The notes under the pieces: generated by a model
What the model was told of the DNA's origin: nothing
What the model saw: the letters and a program-made list of their open reading frames with translations, nothing else
The model's database searches: none
Assembly (NCBI GenBank): GCA_964424205.1
Contig: CAYRIF010000020.1
Span: 1 to 21,661 of the forward strand
Origin: CAYRIF01 sp964424205
Lineage (GTDB): Bacteria; Bacteroidota; Bacteroidia; Cytophagales; Cyclobacteriaceae
Direction: 5' to 3'
DNA: 21,661 nt
Translations under genes and position numbers: made by a program
Shown here: piece after piece, positions 8,720 through 17,438 of the stretch
How positions within the stretch are numbered: position 1 is the first letter of the stretch
How the letters are laid out: every line of letters starts with the position of its first letter

Positions 8720-10231
8720 ATGAAAAAACAGATACAAATACTTTTGGTTTTCTTGCTGATTTCTTTTCATACCAACGCTCAGAATACCGCAAATAAATAT
8801 GCAGAAACAATTACGCAGCAAGACCTCAAAGATTACCTTACCATTTTGGCGTCCGATGCCCTAGAAGGGAGGGAAACTGGTACGAGAGGGCAAAAAATGG
8901 CAGCAGCATTTATTCAAGAGCATTTCAAAAGTAATGGGCTGAAGCCTGTTGTGCAATGTGATACGTATCAATCCTTTTTGCAGCCTGTCCCTTTGGAAAA
9001 AGGAACACCAGGTGATATTTATATTAAAATAGACGGAGACAAGAAGATAAATTTCAAAGACATTGTGTATCATGGTTCGCTGGACATGCCAGAAGAGGAA
9101 TCAATCGAAGTTGTTTTTGGTGGGGAAGGGAAAGAAACGGATCTTGAAGGGCTAGATTTACAAGGAAAAGGAGTAGTGATTTTTACAAAAATTGAAACAA
9201 CAACGTTACGAGAAAAACTTCAAAGAGAACGGGGTGTTCGAGCATTTTTTGTTGTGAATACTAATGACGACAAATCATTTGGTGCACTTGCTTCACAGTA
9301 TAAATTTTTTACTAGCGGTGGATTATTGCACCTCAAGGAAAAACAAGAAAAGAAAAAAGATGTTGGTGTTTTTTTTATATCACCAAATATGGCAGCTGAG
9401 ATATTGCACACAAAGGCAAAAAAACTAAAAAAAGCAATTAAGAAGAAGAATGGTGGAAAGTCTAAGGCGCTTAAAAAAATAAAGCCTAAATCAATTGCCT
9501 ATAAGCTAAAATGGAATGTGGAGAAGTTGGACTCAGAAAATGTATTGGGATATTTGGAGGGAACGGATAAAAAAGAGGAGGTTGTAGTTTTGACAGCGCA
9601 CTTTGATCACTTGGGAAAAATGGGAGACCAAATTTATAATGGTGCAGATGACGATGGTTCAGGCACTGTGGCAATCATGGAAATAGCGCAGGCATTTGCC
9701 GATGCTAAGAAAGCAGGCAACGGTTCCCGAAGAAGCATGCTCTTTATGACAGTAACAGGAGAAGAAAAAGGATTGCTTGGCTCTGAATATTATACTAGCA
9801 ATCCTATTTTCCCCTTAGAGAATACGGTGGTTGATTTGAATATTGATATGATAGGACGTGTTGACCCAAAGCACAAAGACAATCCTGATTATGTGTATTT
9901 GGTAGGTTCGGACAGGCTGTCAAGCGAGTTGCATATGCTGAGTGAAAAGGTCAATGAAACGTATACAAAACTTGCGCTGGACTATGTATATAACGACGAA
10001 AATCACCCAGATAGAATTTATTATCGCTCTGACCATTGGAACTTTGCCAAAAACAATATTCCAGTAATTTTCTATTTCAACGGCGTACATGCAGATTATC
10101 ACCAACCCACGGATACCGCAGATAAAATAGATTTTGACCAACTCCATAAACGAACATTATTGGTGTTTTATACAGCGTGGGAAATAGCAAACCGAGAGAA
10201 TAGGTTAAAGGTTGATAAAGCAGCAAAGTAA
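8720..10231 (+). CDS. secreted M28-family zinc metallopeptidase
   Basis: M28 peptidases are di-zinc aminopeptidases. The 503-residue precursor has a Sec signal peptide (MKKQIQILLVFLLISFHTNA, cleavage predicted before Q21). Next comes the M28 lead-in helix QQDLKDYLTILASDALEGRETGT, a protease-associated-like domain (about 100-225), and the catalytic domain. All metal and catalytic residues are visible: H294 and D296 (TAHFDH), bridging D310 (GADDDGSG), catalytic E348 and ligand E349 (TGEEKGLLGS), D376 (NIDMIG) and H461 (DYHQPTDT). A very lysine-rich segment at about 232-258 (KAKKLKKAIKKKNGGKSKALKK) precedes the catalytic domain. There is no type IX secretion tail, so the product is probably periplasmic and acts in peptide use. 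It forms a single-gene unit closed by a terminator 12 bases downstream, divergent from gcvP. Confidence 0.92.
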   Translation: MKKQIQILLVFLLISFHTNAQNTANKYAETITQQDLKDYLTILASDALEGRETGTRGQKMAAAFIQEHFKSNGLKPVVQCDTYQSFLQPVPLEKGTPGDIYIKIDGDKKINFKDIVYHGSLDMPEEESIEVVFGGEGKETDLEGLDLQGKGVVIFTKIETTTLREKLQRERGVRAFFVVNTNDDKSFGALASQYKFFTSGGLLHLKEKQEKKKDVGVFFISPNMAAEILHTKAKKLKKAIKKKNGGKSKALKKIKPKSIAYKLKWNVEKLDSENVLGYLEGTDKKEEVVVLTAHFDHLGKMGDQIYNGADDDGSGTVAIMEIAQAFADAKKAGNGSRRSMLFMTVTGEEKGLLGSEYYTSNPIFPLENTVVDLNIDMIGRVDPKHKDNPDYVYLVGSDRLSSELHMLSEKVNETYTKLALDYVYNDENHPDRIYYRSDHWNFAKNNIPVIFYFNGVHADYHQPTDTADKIDFDQLHKRTLLVFYTAWEIANRENRLKVDKAAK

Positions 10232-10242
10232 GTGGAAATAAT

Positions 10243-10284
10243 AAAGCCGCCTGCTCCAAGGGATTGGAACCAGACGGCTTTTTT
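10243..10284 (+). terminator. intrinsic terminator of the M28 peptidase gene
   Basis: AAAGCCGCCTG pairs with CAGACGGCTTT (one mismatch) and encloses a second perfect stem TCCAA-GGGA-TTGGA. A run of T follows to 10284. It begins 12 bases after the stop codon. Confidence 0.85.
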
Positions 10285-10346
10285 CAACCAGCTATGGAAA
10301 GAAATTATCTTTCTATTATATTCTACGGAAGAGAGGTAATAAAGGT

Positions 10347-10354
10347 TACTTTTG
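10347..10354 (+). promoter_or_regulatory. possible -7 promoter box for the DinB-like gene
   Basis: TACTTTTG is an exact TAnnTTTG match lying after the preceding terminator. It would give a leader of about 95 bases to the ATG at 10455. No good TTTG -33 box is seen at the usual distance. Confidence 0.3.
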
Positions 10355-10454
10355 TTTTTTTGGAACAAACAAATTTTATTTACGTATGCTATGGTTACGA
10401 GCTTATTTAACAGCTCCTATATCAAATTATTTCTAACCATAACTACCCTATATT

Positions 10455-11036
10455 ATGAAAAAATCAATCTTTTATTTTGTACTCGGAATATTGACAGTCA
10501 GCACTATTGCCTTTGTTGGCAAGGAAAAGGCACCCGTTAAAGAAAGTAACTTTGCTAGTGCTTTCAGTCAGGTACTCACGCATGCTAAGGCGTATACTCT
10601 TGAGGTTGCAGAAGCAATGCCTGAAGAGCATTATACTTTTAAATCATCAGATTCAGTAAGAAGTTTTGGAGAACAAATGGCACATATAGGCATGTCAAAC
10701 ACCTTTATTTTAAATACTTTTATAAAAGGAGAGAAAATGGATTTCGATCCGGCAGCATCTGAAAAAATGGAGAAGGAATTAGGTGCTTCAAAAGCAGAAG
10801 TTATTAAATTACTAAATAGTTCATTTGACAGTATTATAGCTACTTTAAATAGTATGGATGATGAAAGCTTAGCAGAGACATTTGTTTTCTTTTTTGACCC
10901 TTCTAACCCTGAGTTTACCAAAGAGCAGGGGTTTGGTTTCATTAGAGACCATATTACGCACCATAGAGGCCAAGCCATCGTTTCTTTGAGAATGATAGTA
11001 CCAAATAAAAAAGCGCCAGTCTATCGGGCGTTTTAG
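10455..11036 (+). CDS. exported DinB-like (DinB/YfiT superfamily) protein
   Basis: The DinB/YfiT superfamily consists of four-helix bundles with a metal-binding His triad, often thiol-dependent transferases using bacillithiol or mycothiol. It is unrelated to the DinB polymerase. The 193-residue protein begins with a signal or anchor sequence (MKKSIFYFVLGILTVSTIAFVG), so the domain is probably outside the cytoplasm. The family pattern is visible: VAEAMPEEHYTFK, then a first His in FGEQMAHIGMSN (about residue 77) and the C-terminal pair in RDHITHHRGQA (about 165-170), the expected three-His arrangement. The reaction is unknown. bshC lies in the same window, but an exported protein would not easily meet cytoplasmic bacillithiol, so I draw no link. 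It is a single-gene unit with a strong terminator downstream. Confidence 0.85.
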   Translation: MKKSIFYFVLGILTVSTIAFVGKEKAPVKESNFASAFSQVLTHAKAYTLEVAEAMPEEHYTFKSSDSVRSFGEQMAHIGMSNTFILNTFIKGEKMDFDPAASEKMEKELGASKAEVIKLLNSSFDSIIATLNSMDDESLAETFVFFFDPSNPEFTKEQGFGFIRDHITHHRGQAIVSLRMIVPNKKAPVYRAF

Positions 11037-11059
11037 TTTGCTACTAAAAATCCACAGGA

Positions 11060-11102
11060 ATAGGGCATGAAGCGGCAATTCTTTCATGTCCTATATTTTT
11101 TT
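11060..11102 (+). terminator. intrinsic terminator between the convergent DinB-like gene and recG
   Basis: ATAGGGCATGAA (11060-11071) pairs along 12 bases with TTCATGTCCTAT (11083-11094), with one G-T pair and an 11-base loop. A run of T follows on the plus strand. The recG stop is eight bases beyond, so the hairpin may serve both directions. Confidence 0.8.
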
Positions 11103-11109
11103 AAAACTA

Positions 11110-13203
11110 TTAACTAATCCTACTCCAATTTATTTCACTTTTCTTCATCGACCGCACTTGATGCAGGATATTACTATTTTTGGGAAGGAGAAACTCAGGA
11201 TCATCATCTAAAATTTCTTTAGCGATTTCTCGTGCTTTCAGCAAAATTTTCCCGTCTTCTGCTAGGTTAGCAATAGAGAGTCCTAAAATGCCACTTTGTT
11301 GTGTGCCTTGAATATCTCCTGGTCCGCGAAGCCTCATGTCAACATCGGCAATTTTAAACCCGTCAGTAGTTTCTACCATTGTTTTAATTCTAACTTTAGC
11401 ATCCTTGCTGAGGGCATACTTGGTTATTAAAATACAGTAGGATTGGTCTGCGCCCCTACCTACTCTACCACGTAATTGATGGAGTTGTGCTAAGCCAAAC
11501 CGTTCGGCATTTTCAATAATCATCACCGAAGCGTTTGGCACATTCACGCCTACTTCAATCACTGTGGTGGCGACCATTATTTTGGTTTCCCCTTTTACAA
11601 AACGAGCCATTTCATACTCTTTAGCATCGGGTTTCATTTTGCCATGCAACACGCTGACAGGAATCTTAGGAAACGCTCTTCGGATACTTTTATAACCATC
11701 TTCAAGGTGTTTTAGATCCAGTTTTTCCGACTCATCGATGAGTGGGTACACAATATACACTTGCCGCCCTTGCTGAATTTGTTGCTGGATAAAACCAAAA
11801 ACCTTGAGACGGTTGGTGTCGAATTGGTGTGTGGTTTTTATCTCTTTTCTACCTGCAGGTAGTTCATCAATCACCGAAATTTCCAAGTCTCCATAAATGG
11901 TCATGGCTAAAGTCCTGGGAATTGGAGTAGCAGTCATTACCAATACATGTGGCGGAAAAATTTTGTTTTTATTCCAAAGTTTTGCGCGTTGCGCTACCCC
12001 AAACCGGTGTTGTTCATCAATGACTACAAATCCGAGGTTTTGAAATTTTACCACATCTTCTAAAAGTGCGTGCGTGCCTACAAGTATTTTCAAAGTTCCG
12101 TTATCAAGAGATTCATGAATGATTTTTCTTTCACTTTTTTTGCTTGCTCCTGTTAATAAGGCAATTTCAACACCCATTTTATCTGCATACCCTTTTAGCC
12201 CATCATAGTGTTGGTTTGCCAAAATGCTGGTAGGTGCCATGATGGCGGCTTGCGTGTCATTGCTGATGGCAATCAACATACAAATGAATGCGACGATGGT
12301 CTTGCCACTGCCCACATCACCTTGCAAAAGTCGATTCATCTGTGTGCCTGATTTTAGGTCTTTATAGATCTCTTTGATTACACGTTTTTGGGCATTAGTG
12401 AGCGAAAAGGGCAAATGGTCATTGTAGAAAGTATTGAGTAAGGCAGCATTGTCAAAAACAATTCCTTTAATTTTTTCTACCCTGACTAATTTTAGCTTTA
12501 AAATCCTCAGTTGTAAATAAAACAGCTCTTCGAATTTTAGCCGAGCGGTTGCCTTTGTTAGCCATTCATTATTTTTTGGAAAGTGAATGTTGGCAATGGC
12601 CTCCTTTTTTGAAATCAGATTTAAAGATTTTAACAAATATGCAGGCAGCGTTTCTTTTATTCTAGGAATGGCGATGGGCACTAATACTTGCAGCACTTTG
12701 CCAATACCACGGCTGTCCAAAAATCCATTTTTTAACCTTTCGGTGGTGTGGTAAACTGGTTGTAAGTAGCCACTTGCTTTTGTTTTTTCATTCAAAGGTT
12801 CAATTTCAGGGTGGGCAATATTGAGGTATCTTCCAATGCGATTAGCCTTACCAAAAACAACATACGCAACCCCTGACCTGAGCTTATTTAAAATCCATTT
12901 GGCGCCTTTGAACCATACCAATTGAATTTCCCCTGTATCATCTTTAAAGTAAACAACAAGACGCTGTTTTTTAGGCGGACCCGCCATTTCCATGTATCTA
13001 ATTTTACCAATTACTTGCACAAAGGGCATCTCCTCATGCAGCTCAGAAATCTTATAGAATTTGGTGCGGTCTTCGTAACGGAAAGGATAGTATTGAATTA
13101 AATCACGGAAAGTGAATATATTGAGCTCCTTATTAAGAAGCATGGATTTTCGAGGGCCAACGCCTTTGATAAATTCTACCCGTGTTTCAAAGTATTCAGC
13201 CAT
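11110..13203 (-). CDS. recG: ATP-dependent DNA helicase RecG
   Basis: RecG is a monomeric superfamily 2 double-strand DNA translocase that reverses stalled forks and processes recombination intermediates. The 697-residue protein is full length. The N-terminal wedge/OB domain (FIKGVGPRKSMLLNKELN, later VVYFKDDTGEIQLVWF) is followed by the helicase core. The core has Walker A GDVGSGKT with K301, the motif II box DEQH at 396-399, motif III TATPIPRTLAMT, motif V TTVIEVGVNVPNA and motif VI QLRGRVGRG. The C-terminal LRGPGDIQGTQQSG is typical. It is the last gene of the run mutY-ssb-gldE-gldD-recG and starts 13 bases after the gldD stop, so it is very probably co-transcribed. The following convergent gene is separated by a shared hairpin. 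Confidence 0.97.
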   Translation of the reverse strand: MAEYFETRVEFIKGVGPRKSMLLNKELNIFTFRDLIQYYPFRYEDRTKFYKISELHEEMPFVQVIGKIRYMEMAGPPKKQRLVVYFKDDTGEIQLVWFKGAKWILNKLRSGVAYVVFGKANRIGRYLNIAHPEIEPLNEKTKASGYLQPVYHTTERLKNGFLDSRGIGKVLQVLVPIAIPRIKETLPAYLLKSLNLISKKEAIANIHFPKNNEWLTKATARLKFEELFYLQLRILKLKLVRVEKIKGIVFDNAALLNTFYNDHLPFSLTNAQKRVIKEIYKDLKSGTQMNRLLQGDVGSGKTIVAFICMLIAISNDTQAAIMAPTSILANQHYDGLKGYADKMGVEIALLTGASKKSERKIIHESLDNGTLKILVGTHALLEDVVKFQNLGFVVIDEQHRFGVAQRAKLWNKNKIFPPHVLVMTATPIPRTLAMTIYGDLEISVIDELPAGRKEIKTTHQFDTNRLKVFGFIQQQIQQGRQVYIVYPLIDESEKLDLKHLEDGYKSIRRAFPKIPVSVLHGKMKPDAKEYEMARFVKGETKIMVATTVIEVGVNVPNASVMIIENAERFGLAQLHQLRGRVGRGADQSYCILITKYALSKDAKVRIKTMVETTDGFKIADVDMRLRGPGDIQGTQQSGILGLSIANLAEDGKILLKAREIAKEILDDDPEFLLPKNSNILHQVRSMKKSEINWSRIS

Positions 13204-13216
13204 GTAGTGTACTTCA

Positions 13217-13861
13217 TTATTTGGTTTGCTGGCGTAGTGCTTTTAACTGATTTGAATACTTGTCTTGTGAAATCTTATGCCAATCAAAAGTACTAATCAT
13301 ATGTTCGATGTCTTCTTTCACAAAATCGATAATGGGTTTTAATGAATCATTTTTTGTAGCGGTCTTAAAATACAAGGCTGCTCTAATAAAATTCTTGGTA
13401 GAGTCCGTAATAAAAAATTGAAGTTGGGTGGGCACCTCTCCGCTTAATTCCTCAAGTACAGCGGTATGCCCTCGTGGTGTAAGCACAACCCGCTCTTCAA
13501 TGGCAAAAGCCTTTACCTGATGTTTGGAGGTGAGTTTATAGGCATCTCCCAAAAAATCTTCTAGTCGTTCGCGTTTGTTTTCAATGGGTTTGTAAGTAAT
13601 TTGTATATTGGCGTCGGTCTGAGGGTAATAAATATTAATCCAATAGCGTTCGGCGTATTGCGAGCTATCCCTTAATAGTATGGCATGTTTAGAGTACTCA
13701 AATAAATAAGGAAAAGTATCTGGCAGGTTAACGTACTCATGCTCGGGCAAATCAATTCTATTATATCCCGATGGCTTTGGCACATAATTATTCCCACCAC
13801 AGGCAAATAGCAATCCCATAGCTAAAACAGTAATAATTTTCTTAAGCGTTATCTTTGACAT
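13217..13861 (-). CDS. gldD: gliding motility lipoprotein GldD
   Basis: GldD is a lipoprotein required for gliding and, in Flavobacterium, for function of the gliding/type IX secretion apparatus; its biochemical role is not known. The 214-residue precursor has a lipoprotein signal peptide with lipobox LLFACGG, giving an acylated C21. The mature part contains the family stretches [48 protein letters not shown] and [29 protein letters not shown]. Its ATG lies within the end of gldE (20-base overlap), implying translational coupling. The order ssb-gldE-gldD matches that described for Flavobacterium johnsoniae. recG follows after 13 bases. Confidence 0.95.
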   Translation of the reverse strand: MSKITLKKIITVLAMGLLFACGGNNYVPKPSGYNRIDLPEHEYVNLPDTFPYLFEYSKHAILLRDSSQYAERYWINIYYPQTDANIQITYKPIENKRERLEDFLGDAYKLTSKHQVKAFAIEERVVLTPRGHTAVLEELSGEVPTQLQFFITDSTKNFIRAALYFKTATKNDSLKPIIDFVKEDIEHMISTFDWHKISQDKYSNQLKALRQQTK

Positions 13862-15185
13862 ATACCCTTACTCTTTTAATTCTTTTTTCATCAGCCGAAA
13901 CAATTGTAAAGACAAATTTATCAAAATTTACCTTATCACCTACCCTTGGTAGTTTTGAATGCAATTCCAATAACAAACCTGCAAGCGACTCACTCTCCCC
14001 TTTTTCTTCTTCAAAAATAGCAACATCAGTTGCTGTAACTTTACAAAAGTCATTTAGAGATGTTTTCCCTTCAAAAATATAAGTATTGTCATCAAGTTTA
14101 TTGTAGGCGACATCTTCCACATCAAACTCATCATTAATTTCACCAATTATTTCTTCAATAATGTCCTCCATGGTTATCATGCCCGAGGTTCCGCCATACT
14201 CATCTACTACAATGGCGACATGAACCCGCTTCTCTTGAAAATCACCAAGTAAAGCGTCTAATTTTTTGTTTTCAGGTACAAAAACGGCAGGTCTTATCAG
14301 GTTTTGCCAATTGAAAGTATTTTTTTCGTTGATATGAGATAAAAGGTCTTTCACATACAATATTCCCTTAATCTTATCTATGGTTTCTTCATACACAGGA
14401 ATCCTTGAATAGCCAAGTGTTGTTACTTCTTTGAGTAACTCATCATAGTCCATTTCTAAACCAAAAGCGGAAATGTCAATTCGTGACCGCATAACTTGTT
14501 TAACAGTCATTGAACCAAAGCTTACAATTCCCTTCAGAATTTCTTTTTCTTCTTTTGGGGTATCATCATCAGTTGTTATTTCTAATGCATGTTCTAACTC
14601 ATCCATGGATAGGTTATAGCCTTTTTTTGTCACATTTCTTTCCACAATAGAGGTCATGGACTGTAGCAACCACGCCAAGGGGTGAAAGACATAACTGGCA
14701 GCGCCAATAAAACCGCTTACTTTTTTAGCAAAGGCTAAGTTGTTTTGACTGGCATATACTTTTGGAATAATTTCACCAAACAACACAATGGCAAAAGTGT
14801 TAACAATAGTCAATGGCAATACCAAAATACTGTCGGTGCTTCTATTTCCAAACATTTTCCACGTCAGGTAAGTTGAAATGACCACAAATGCTACATTGAT
14901 TAAGTTGTTCATAATCAAAATAGTAGCAAGCAATTTTTTTGGGGTATTTAGTAGCTTGAATAATCGCTGGGTTTTTAGCGCTTTGCTTTCCTTACATTTT
15001 TTAAGTGCCTCAGGAGTTAATGAAAAAAATGCCACTTCTGCGCCAGAGACCAATGCAGATAACAATAGAAGAAAAATGAGCAAAATACTGCCGATTACCA
15101 CCAATGAAGTAGTTTCTTCTACGAGATTAATATTTGTCAAAATCCCCGAAAAGGGGTCGTCTGTGTCTCCCAAAGTATTATTCAA
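13842..15185 (-). CDS. gldE: gliding motility-associated CNNM/CBS membrane protein GldE
   Basis: GldE belongs to the HlyC/CorC (CNNM-CBS) family, whose other members are linked to magnesium or cobalt transport. In gliding bacteria it supports GldD. The 447-residue protein has an N-terminal membrane domain with hydrophobic segments (about residues 28-55, 85-107, 118-140 and 150-175) and [18 protein letters not shown] pair follows (about 215-345, with [24 protein letters not shown] and [28 protein letters not shown]), then the C-terminal CorC_HlyC domain ([20 protein letters not shown]). The start is TTG: the codon just before it is TAA and no other start precedes the first membrane helix. It lies six bases after the ssb stop and overlaps gldD by 20 bases, so the three genes are tightly coupled. 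Generic annotation as hemolysin would be misleading. Confidence 0.94.
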   Translation of the reverse strand: MNNTLGDTDDPFSGILTNINLVEETTSLVVIGSILLIFLLLLSALVSGAEVAFFSLTPEALKKCKESKALKTQRLFKLLNTPKKLLATILIMNNLINVAFVVISTYLTWKMFGNRSTDSILVLPLTIVNTFAIVLFGEIIPKVYASQNNLAFAKKVSGFIGAASYVFHPLAWLLQSMTSIVERNVTKKGYNLSMDELEHALEITTDDDTPKEEKEILKGIVSFGSMTVKQVMRSRIDISAFGLEMDYDELLKEVTTLGYSRIPVYEETIDKIKGILYVKDLLSHINEKNTFNWQNLIRPAVFVPENKKLDALLGDFQEKRVHVAIVVDEYGGTSGMITMEDIIEEIIGEINDEFDVEDVAYNKLDDNTYIFEGKTSLNDFCKVTATDVAIFEEEKGESESLAGLLLELHSKLPRVGDKVNFDKFVFTIVSADEKRIKRVRVYVKDNA

Positions 15186-15191
15186 TTAACG

Positions 15192-15659
15192 CTAAAAGGG
15201 TAAGTCATCTGTATCTGTCGCTGCCAAGGTATCATCTGTAGTGTCTGTTGATACTGGTTTTTGCTTGGCTTGTCTACCAGCAGGCTCTTCTGTCGGAGGA
15301 GGAGGCGTATTGCCTTGAGATGAGCCTTTGCTGCCCAGCATGGTCATATTATCTCCAACCACTTCTGTTGTATAGCGTGTATTGCCATCTTTGTCTTGCC
15401 AAGAGCGCGTTTTTAACCTGCCCTCAATATATATAAGGTCACCTTTGTGTAAATACTTTTCTGCCACATCAGCCAGCCCTCTCCAAAGCACAATATTATG
15501 CCAATCTGTTATTTCTTTTCGCTCTCCTGAATTCCTGTCTTTATATGTTTCTGAAGTGGCCATAGAAAAATTAGCCACGCCAACACCGCTTTCTAAATGT
15601 CTAACTTCTGGTTCTTTACCTAGTCTTCCTACTAATATTACTTTATTTACGCCTGCCAT
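15192..15659 (-). CDS. ssb: single-stranded DNA-binding protein
   Basis: SSB coats single-stranded DNA and recruits repair and replication partners through its C-terminal tip. The 155-residue protein has the OB fold at residues 1-108 (NKVILVGRLGKEPEVRHL, ANFSMATSETYKD, TDWHNIVLWRGLADVAEKYLHKGDLIYIEGRLKTRSWQDKDG) with the expected DNA-stacking aromatics. A Pro/Gln/Thr-rich disordered linker follows, then the acidic tip DTDDLPF. RecG, encoded three genes downstream, is a known SSB-tip partner in other bacteria. The gene starts at ATG 15659, 46 bases after mutY ends, and is followed by gldE after six bases. Confidence 0.97.
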   Translation of the reverse strand: MAGVNKVILVGRLGKEPEVRHLESGVGVANFSMATSETYKDRNSGERKEITDWHNIVLWRGLADVAEKYLHKGDLIYIEGRLKTRSWQDKDGNTRYTTEVVGDNMTMLGSKGSSQGNTPPPPTEEPAGRQAKQKPVSTDTTDDTLAATDTDDLPF

Positions 15660-15705
15660 TGTTTGTGGTTCTTTATAATGTTGTGTTCTTAAAATATAAA
15701 GTTAA

Positions 15706-16779
15706 TTAAAAAAGGGATTCCTTCAAATAATTATGGATCAAAATTGGTTTTGGTAATGTATCAACCTGATTTAAGTTAAAATACGTAAGCGATTCCTTGC
15801 TTAACGCTCTTGCTACCAACCCTACCTCTATTTCTATATGAAAGAACTGCGCAAATATACGTTGGTGCGTTAATATATGTTTATAAGTCTTTGATTCTTT
15901 GGTCAAAATGCCTCCCTTTTTCAGTATATCATTTAAAAAAGAGATGTTTTCGAAGTCATCTGGGGACAAAAAATCGTTAGTTTCAAGTAAGAAAAAGTCA
16001 AATAGTCCTTGCCAAATGTCTTTTTCAGTCCGTTCTTTCATAAGAATACCCGAGTTATCATAAAAAATAATATAATTAAAGTACCGTTCTCTAATTTTAA
16101 GTTTTTTGATTTTAACAGGCAGTATTTTTTGCGCTTGATGCAAATTTGCGAAACAAACGTCAGAAAATATACAGTCATGACAAGAGGGATTTACTGGAAT
16201 GCACTGCAAAGCACCAAATTCCATAATGGCTTGATTGTACACATCTGGCGTTCCCTTATTGATGTGTTTTTTGGCTTCGGTAAAGAAGAATTTTTGACCC
16301 TTTCCACTGGCAATATCCTTGTCTATTCCAAAGATTCTAGCTAAAACTCTATAGACATTTCCATCAACCACTGGCACTGCTTCCTGGTATGCAAATGATG
16401 CAATAGCCGCTGCAGTGTATTTTCCTACACCTTTTAGTGTCAGCAGTTCCAGGAAGGTGTCAGGGAATATTCCGTCACATTTTTCTACAACAAATTTTGC
16501 ACAAGCGTGGAGGTTTCTTGCCCGACTGTAATAGCCTAACCCCTGCCACAACCTTAGCACCTCAGATTCCTTTGCCTTTGCCAAATGATGGACAGTCGGA
16601 AACCTTTTGAGGAACTTCTCGAAATATGGCAACCCTTGGGCTACACGAGTTTGCTGCAGGATAATTTCAGATAACCAAATTACATAAGGGTCATTCGTAT
16701 TTCGCCAGGGAAGCGCTCTCTTATGTGTTGAGTACCACGCAATTAGCTTTTCGGAAAGGAATTTATCGTCTTTGATCAA
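15706..16779 (-). CDS. mutY: A/G-specific adenine DNA glycosylase MutY
   Basis: MutY removes adenine mispaired with 8-oxoguanine. The 357-residue protein has the helix-hairpin-helix glycosylase core with catalytic E38 (LSEIILQQTRV) and D139 (PVVDGNVYRV), the hairpin LKGVGKYTAAAIA, and the [4Fe-4S] loop C193-x6-C200-x2-C203-x5-C209. A Nudix-like C-terminal domain recognises 8-oxoG (about 230-357) and is divergent, as usual. The start is TTG at 16779: the open frame between it and an upstream in-frame TAA contains no ATG or GTG, and the conserved FLSEKLIAWY follows at once. It heads the run mutY-ssb-gldE-gldD-recG and has a good promoter about 95 bases upstream. Confidence 0.96.
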   Translation of the reverse strand: MIKDDKFLSEKLIAWYSTHKRALPWRNTNDPYVIWLSEIILQQTRVAQGLPYFEKFLKRFPTVHHLAKAKESEVLRLWQGLGYYSRARNLHACAKFVVEKCDGIFPDTFLELLTLKGVGKYTAAAIASFAYQEAVPVVDGNVYRVLARIFGIDKDIASGKGQKFFFTEAKKHINKGTPDVYNQAIMEFGALQCIPVNPSCHDCIFSDVCFANLHQAQKILPVKIKKLKIRERYFNYIIFYDNSGILMKERTEKDIWQGLFDFFLLETNDFLSPDDFENISFLNDILKKGGILTKESKTYKHILTHQRIFAQFFHIEIEVGLVARALSKESLTYFNLNQVDTLPKPILIHNYLKESLF

Positions 16780-16874
16780 ATTTAAAATACAGATGTAATA
16801 AATACTTAATTATATGTCCTATATTTATAAATAAAAGCCCTAAAATAGCAGTCTGAAACAAGACATAGGAATGT

Positions 16875-16905
16875 CAAAAGTAGTTTTAGAAAAAGTTTTT
16901 ATCAA
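16875..16905 (-). promoter_or_regulatory. promoter for the mutY-ssb-gldE-gldD-recG run
   Basis: On the minus strand TTG (16905-16903) is followed after 20 bases by TACTTTTG (16882-16875), an exact -7 box with ideal spacing. Transcription would begin near 16868, leaving a leader of about 90 bases before the mutY TTG. On the plus strand a weaker box TAGTTTTA (16881-16888) overlaps it and could serve the divergent HU gene. Confidence 0.55.
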
Positions 16906-16932
16906 TTATTTTTAAATTTAAATATAAAAAAG

Positions 16933-17232
16933 GTGACTAAAGCAGATGTAATAACAGAAATTTCGGATAAAACAGGGATACCGAAAGATGACGTAACACT
17001 TACAGTTGAAGCTTTTTTTAGTGTCGTGAAAAACTCAATGGCTGAAGGGGAGAATATCTATGTGAGAGGGTTTGGAAGCTTTGTTAATAAAAAGAGGGCT
17101 AAGAAAATAGCAAGAAATATATCAAAAAACACAGCAATTGTGATTGATGAACATTATGTGCCGAGTTTTAAACCCTCGAAAATGTTTGTTGAAAAAATTA
17201 AGAGGAGCAAAAAAGTAGCAAACTCCAACTAG
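16933..17232 (+). CDS. HU/IHF-family DNA-binding protein
   Basis: HU/IHF proteins are small dimeric nucleoid proteins that bend DNA. The 99-residue protein shows the helical N-terminus TKADVITEISDKTGIPKDDVTLTVEAFF, the signature YVRGFGSFVNKKRAKKIARN (about residues 43-63), the arm region and the C-terminal helix VPSFKPSKMFVEKIK, then a short polar tail. The start is GTG at 16933; no ATG precedes the conserved first helix. It is divergent from mutY. A hairpin 15 bases after the stop probably ends its transcript. HU and IHF-beta cannot be told apart from sequence here, so no symbol is given. Confidence 0.93.
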   Translation: MTKADVITEISDKTGIPKDDVTLTVEAFFSVVKNSMAEGENIYVRGFGSFVNKKRAKKIARNISKNTAIVIDEHYVPSFKPSKMFVEKIKRSKKVANSN

Positions 17233-17246
17233 CACATCTAATCACG

Positions 17247-17286
17247 AACCTTTGAGGGAATGAAATCCCCTTAAAAGGTTTGTTTT
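17247..17286 (+). terminator. probable terminator of the HU-like gene
   Basis: AACCTTT (17247-17253) pairs with AAAGGTT (17274-17280), and inside it GGGA pairs with TCCC around ATGAAA, with a small asymmetric internal loop. TGTTTT follows. The T run is short, so termination may be partial. Confidence 0.6.
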
Positions 17287-17412
17287 ATGTTAGACTAAAA
17301 CCAGTGGCGACCATTTTAGAACGGTACGTTGGTATTAATAACAATTCTGCATCCACCCTTTGTAGGGTGTTGTTTCCATAACTATCTTAGAAATATATCA
17401 GTAAGAATGGTA

Positions 17413-17438
17413 TTGATTATAAAAAAACACTATCTTTG
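17413..17438 (+). promoter_or_regulatory. promoter ahead of the 29-residue basic protein and rng
   Basis: TATCTTTG (17431-17438) is an exact TAnnTTTG match, and TTG at 17413-17415 lies 15 bases upstream across an A-rich spacer, slightly short. Transcription would begin near 17445. The A-tract spacer is typical of strong translation-related promoters in this phylum. Confidence 0.6.

Noticed and set aside
10455..11036. DinB as DNA polymerase IV
   Set aside because: The protein is a 193-residue four-helix His-triad type; no polymerase motifs.
11018..11036. Hairpin at the end of the DinB-like gene (GCGCC/GGGCG region)
   Set aside because: Stem needs a bulge and sits in the coding end; the downstream hairpin at 11060-11102 is far better.
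13842..15185. Reading gldE as a hemolysin
   Set aside because: The CNNM-CBS-CorC architecture is often named hemolysin, but position beside gldD and after ssb supports GldE; nothing suggests a toxin.
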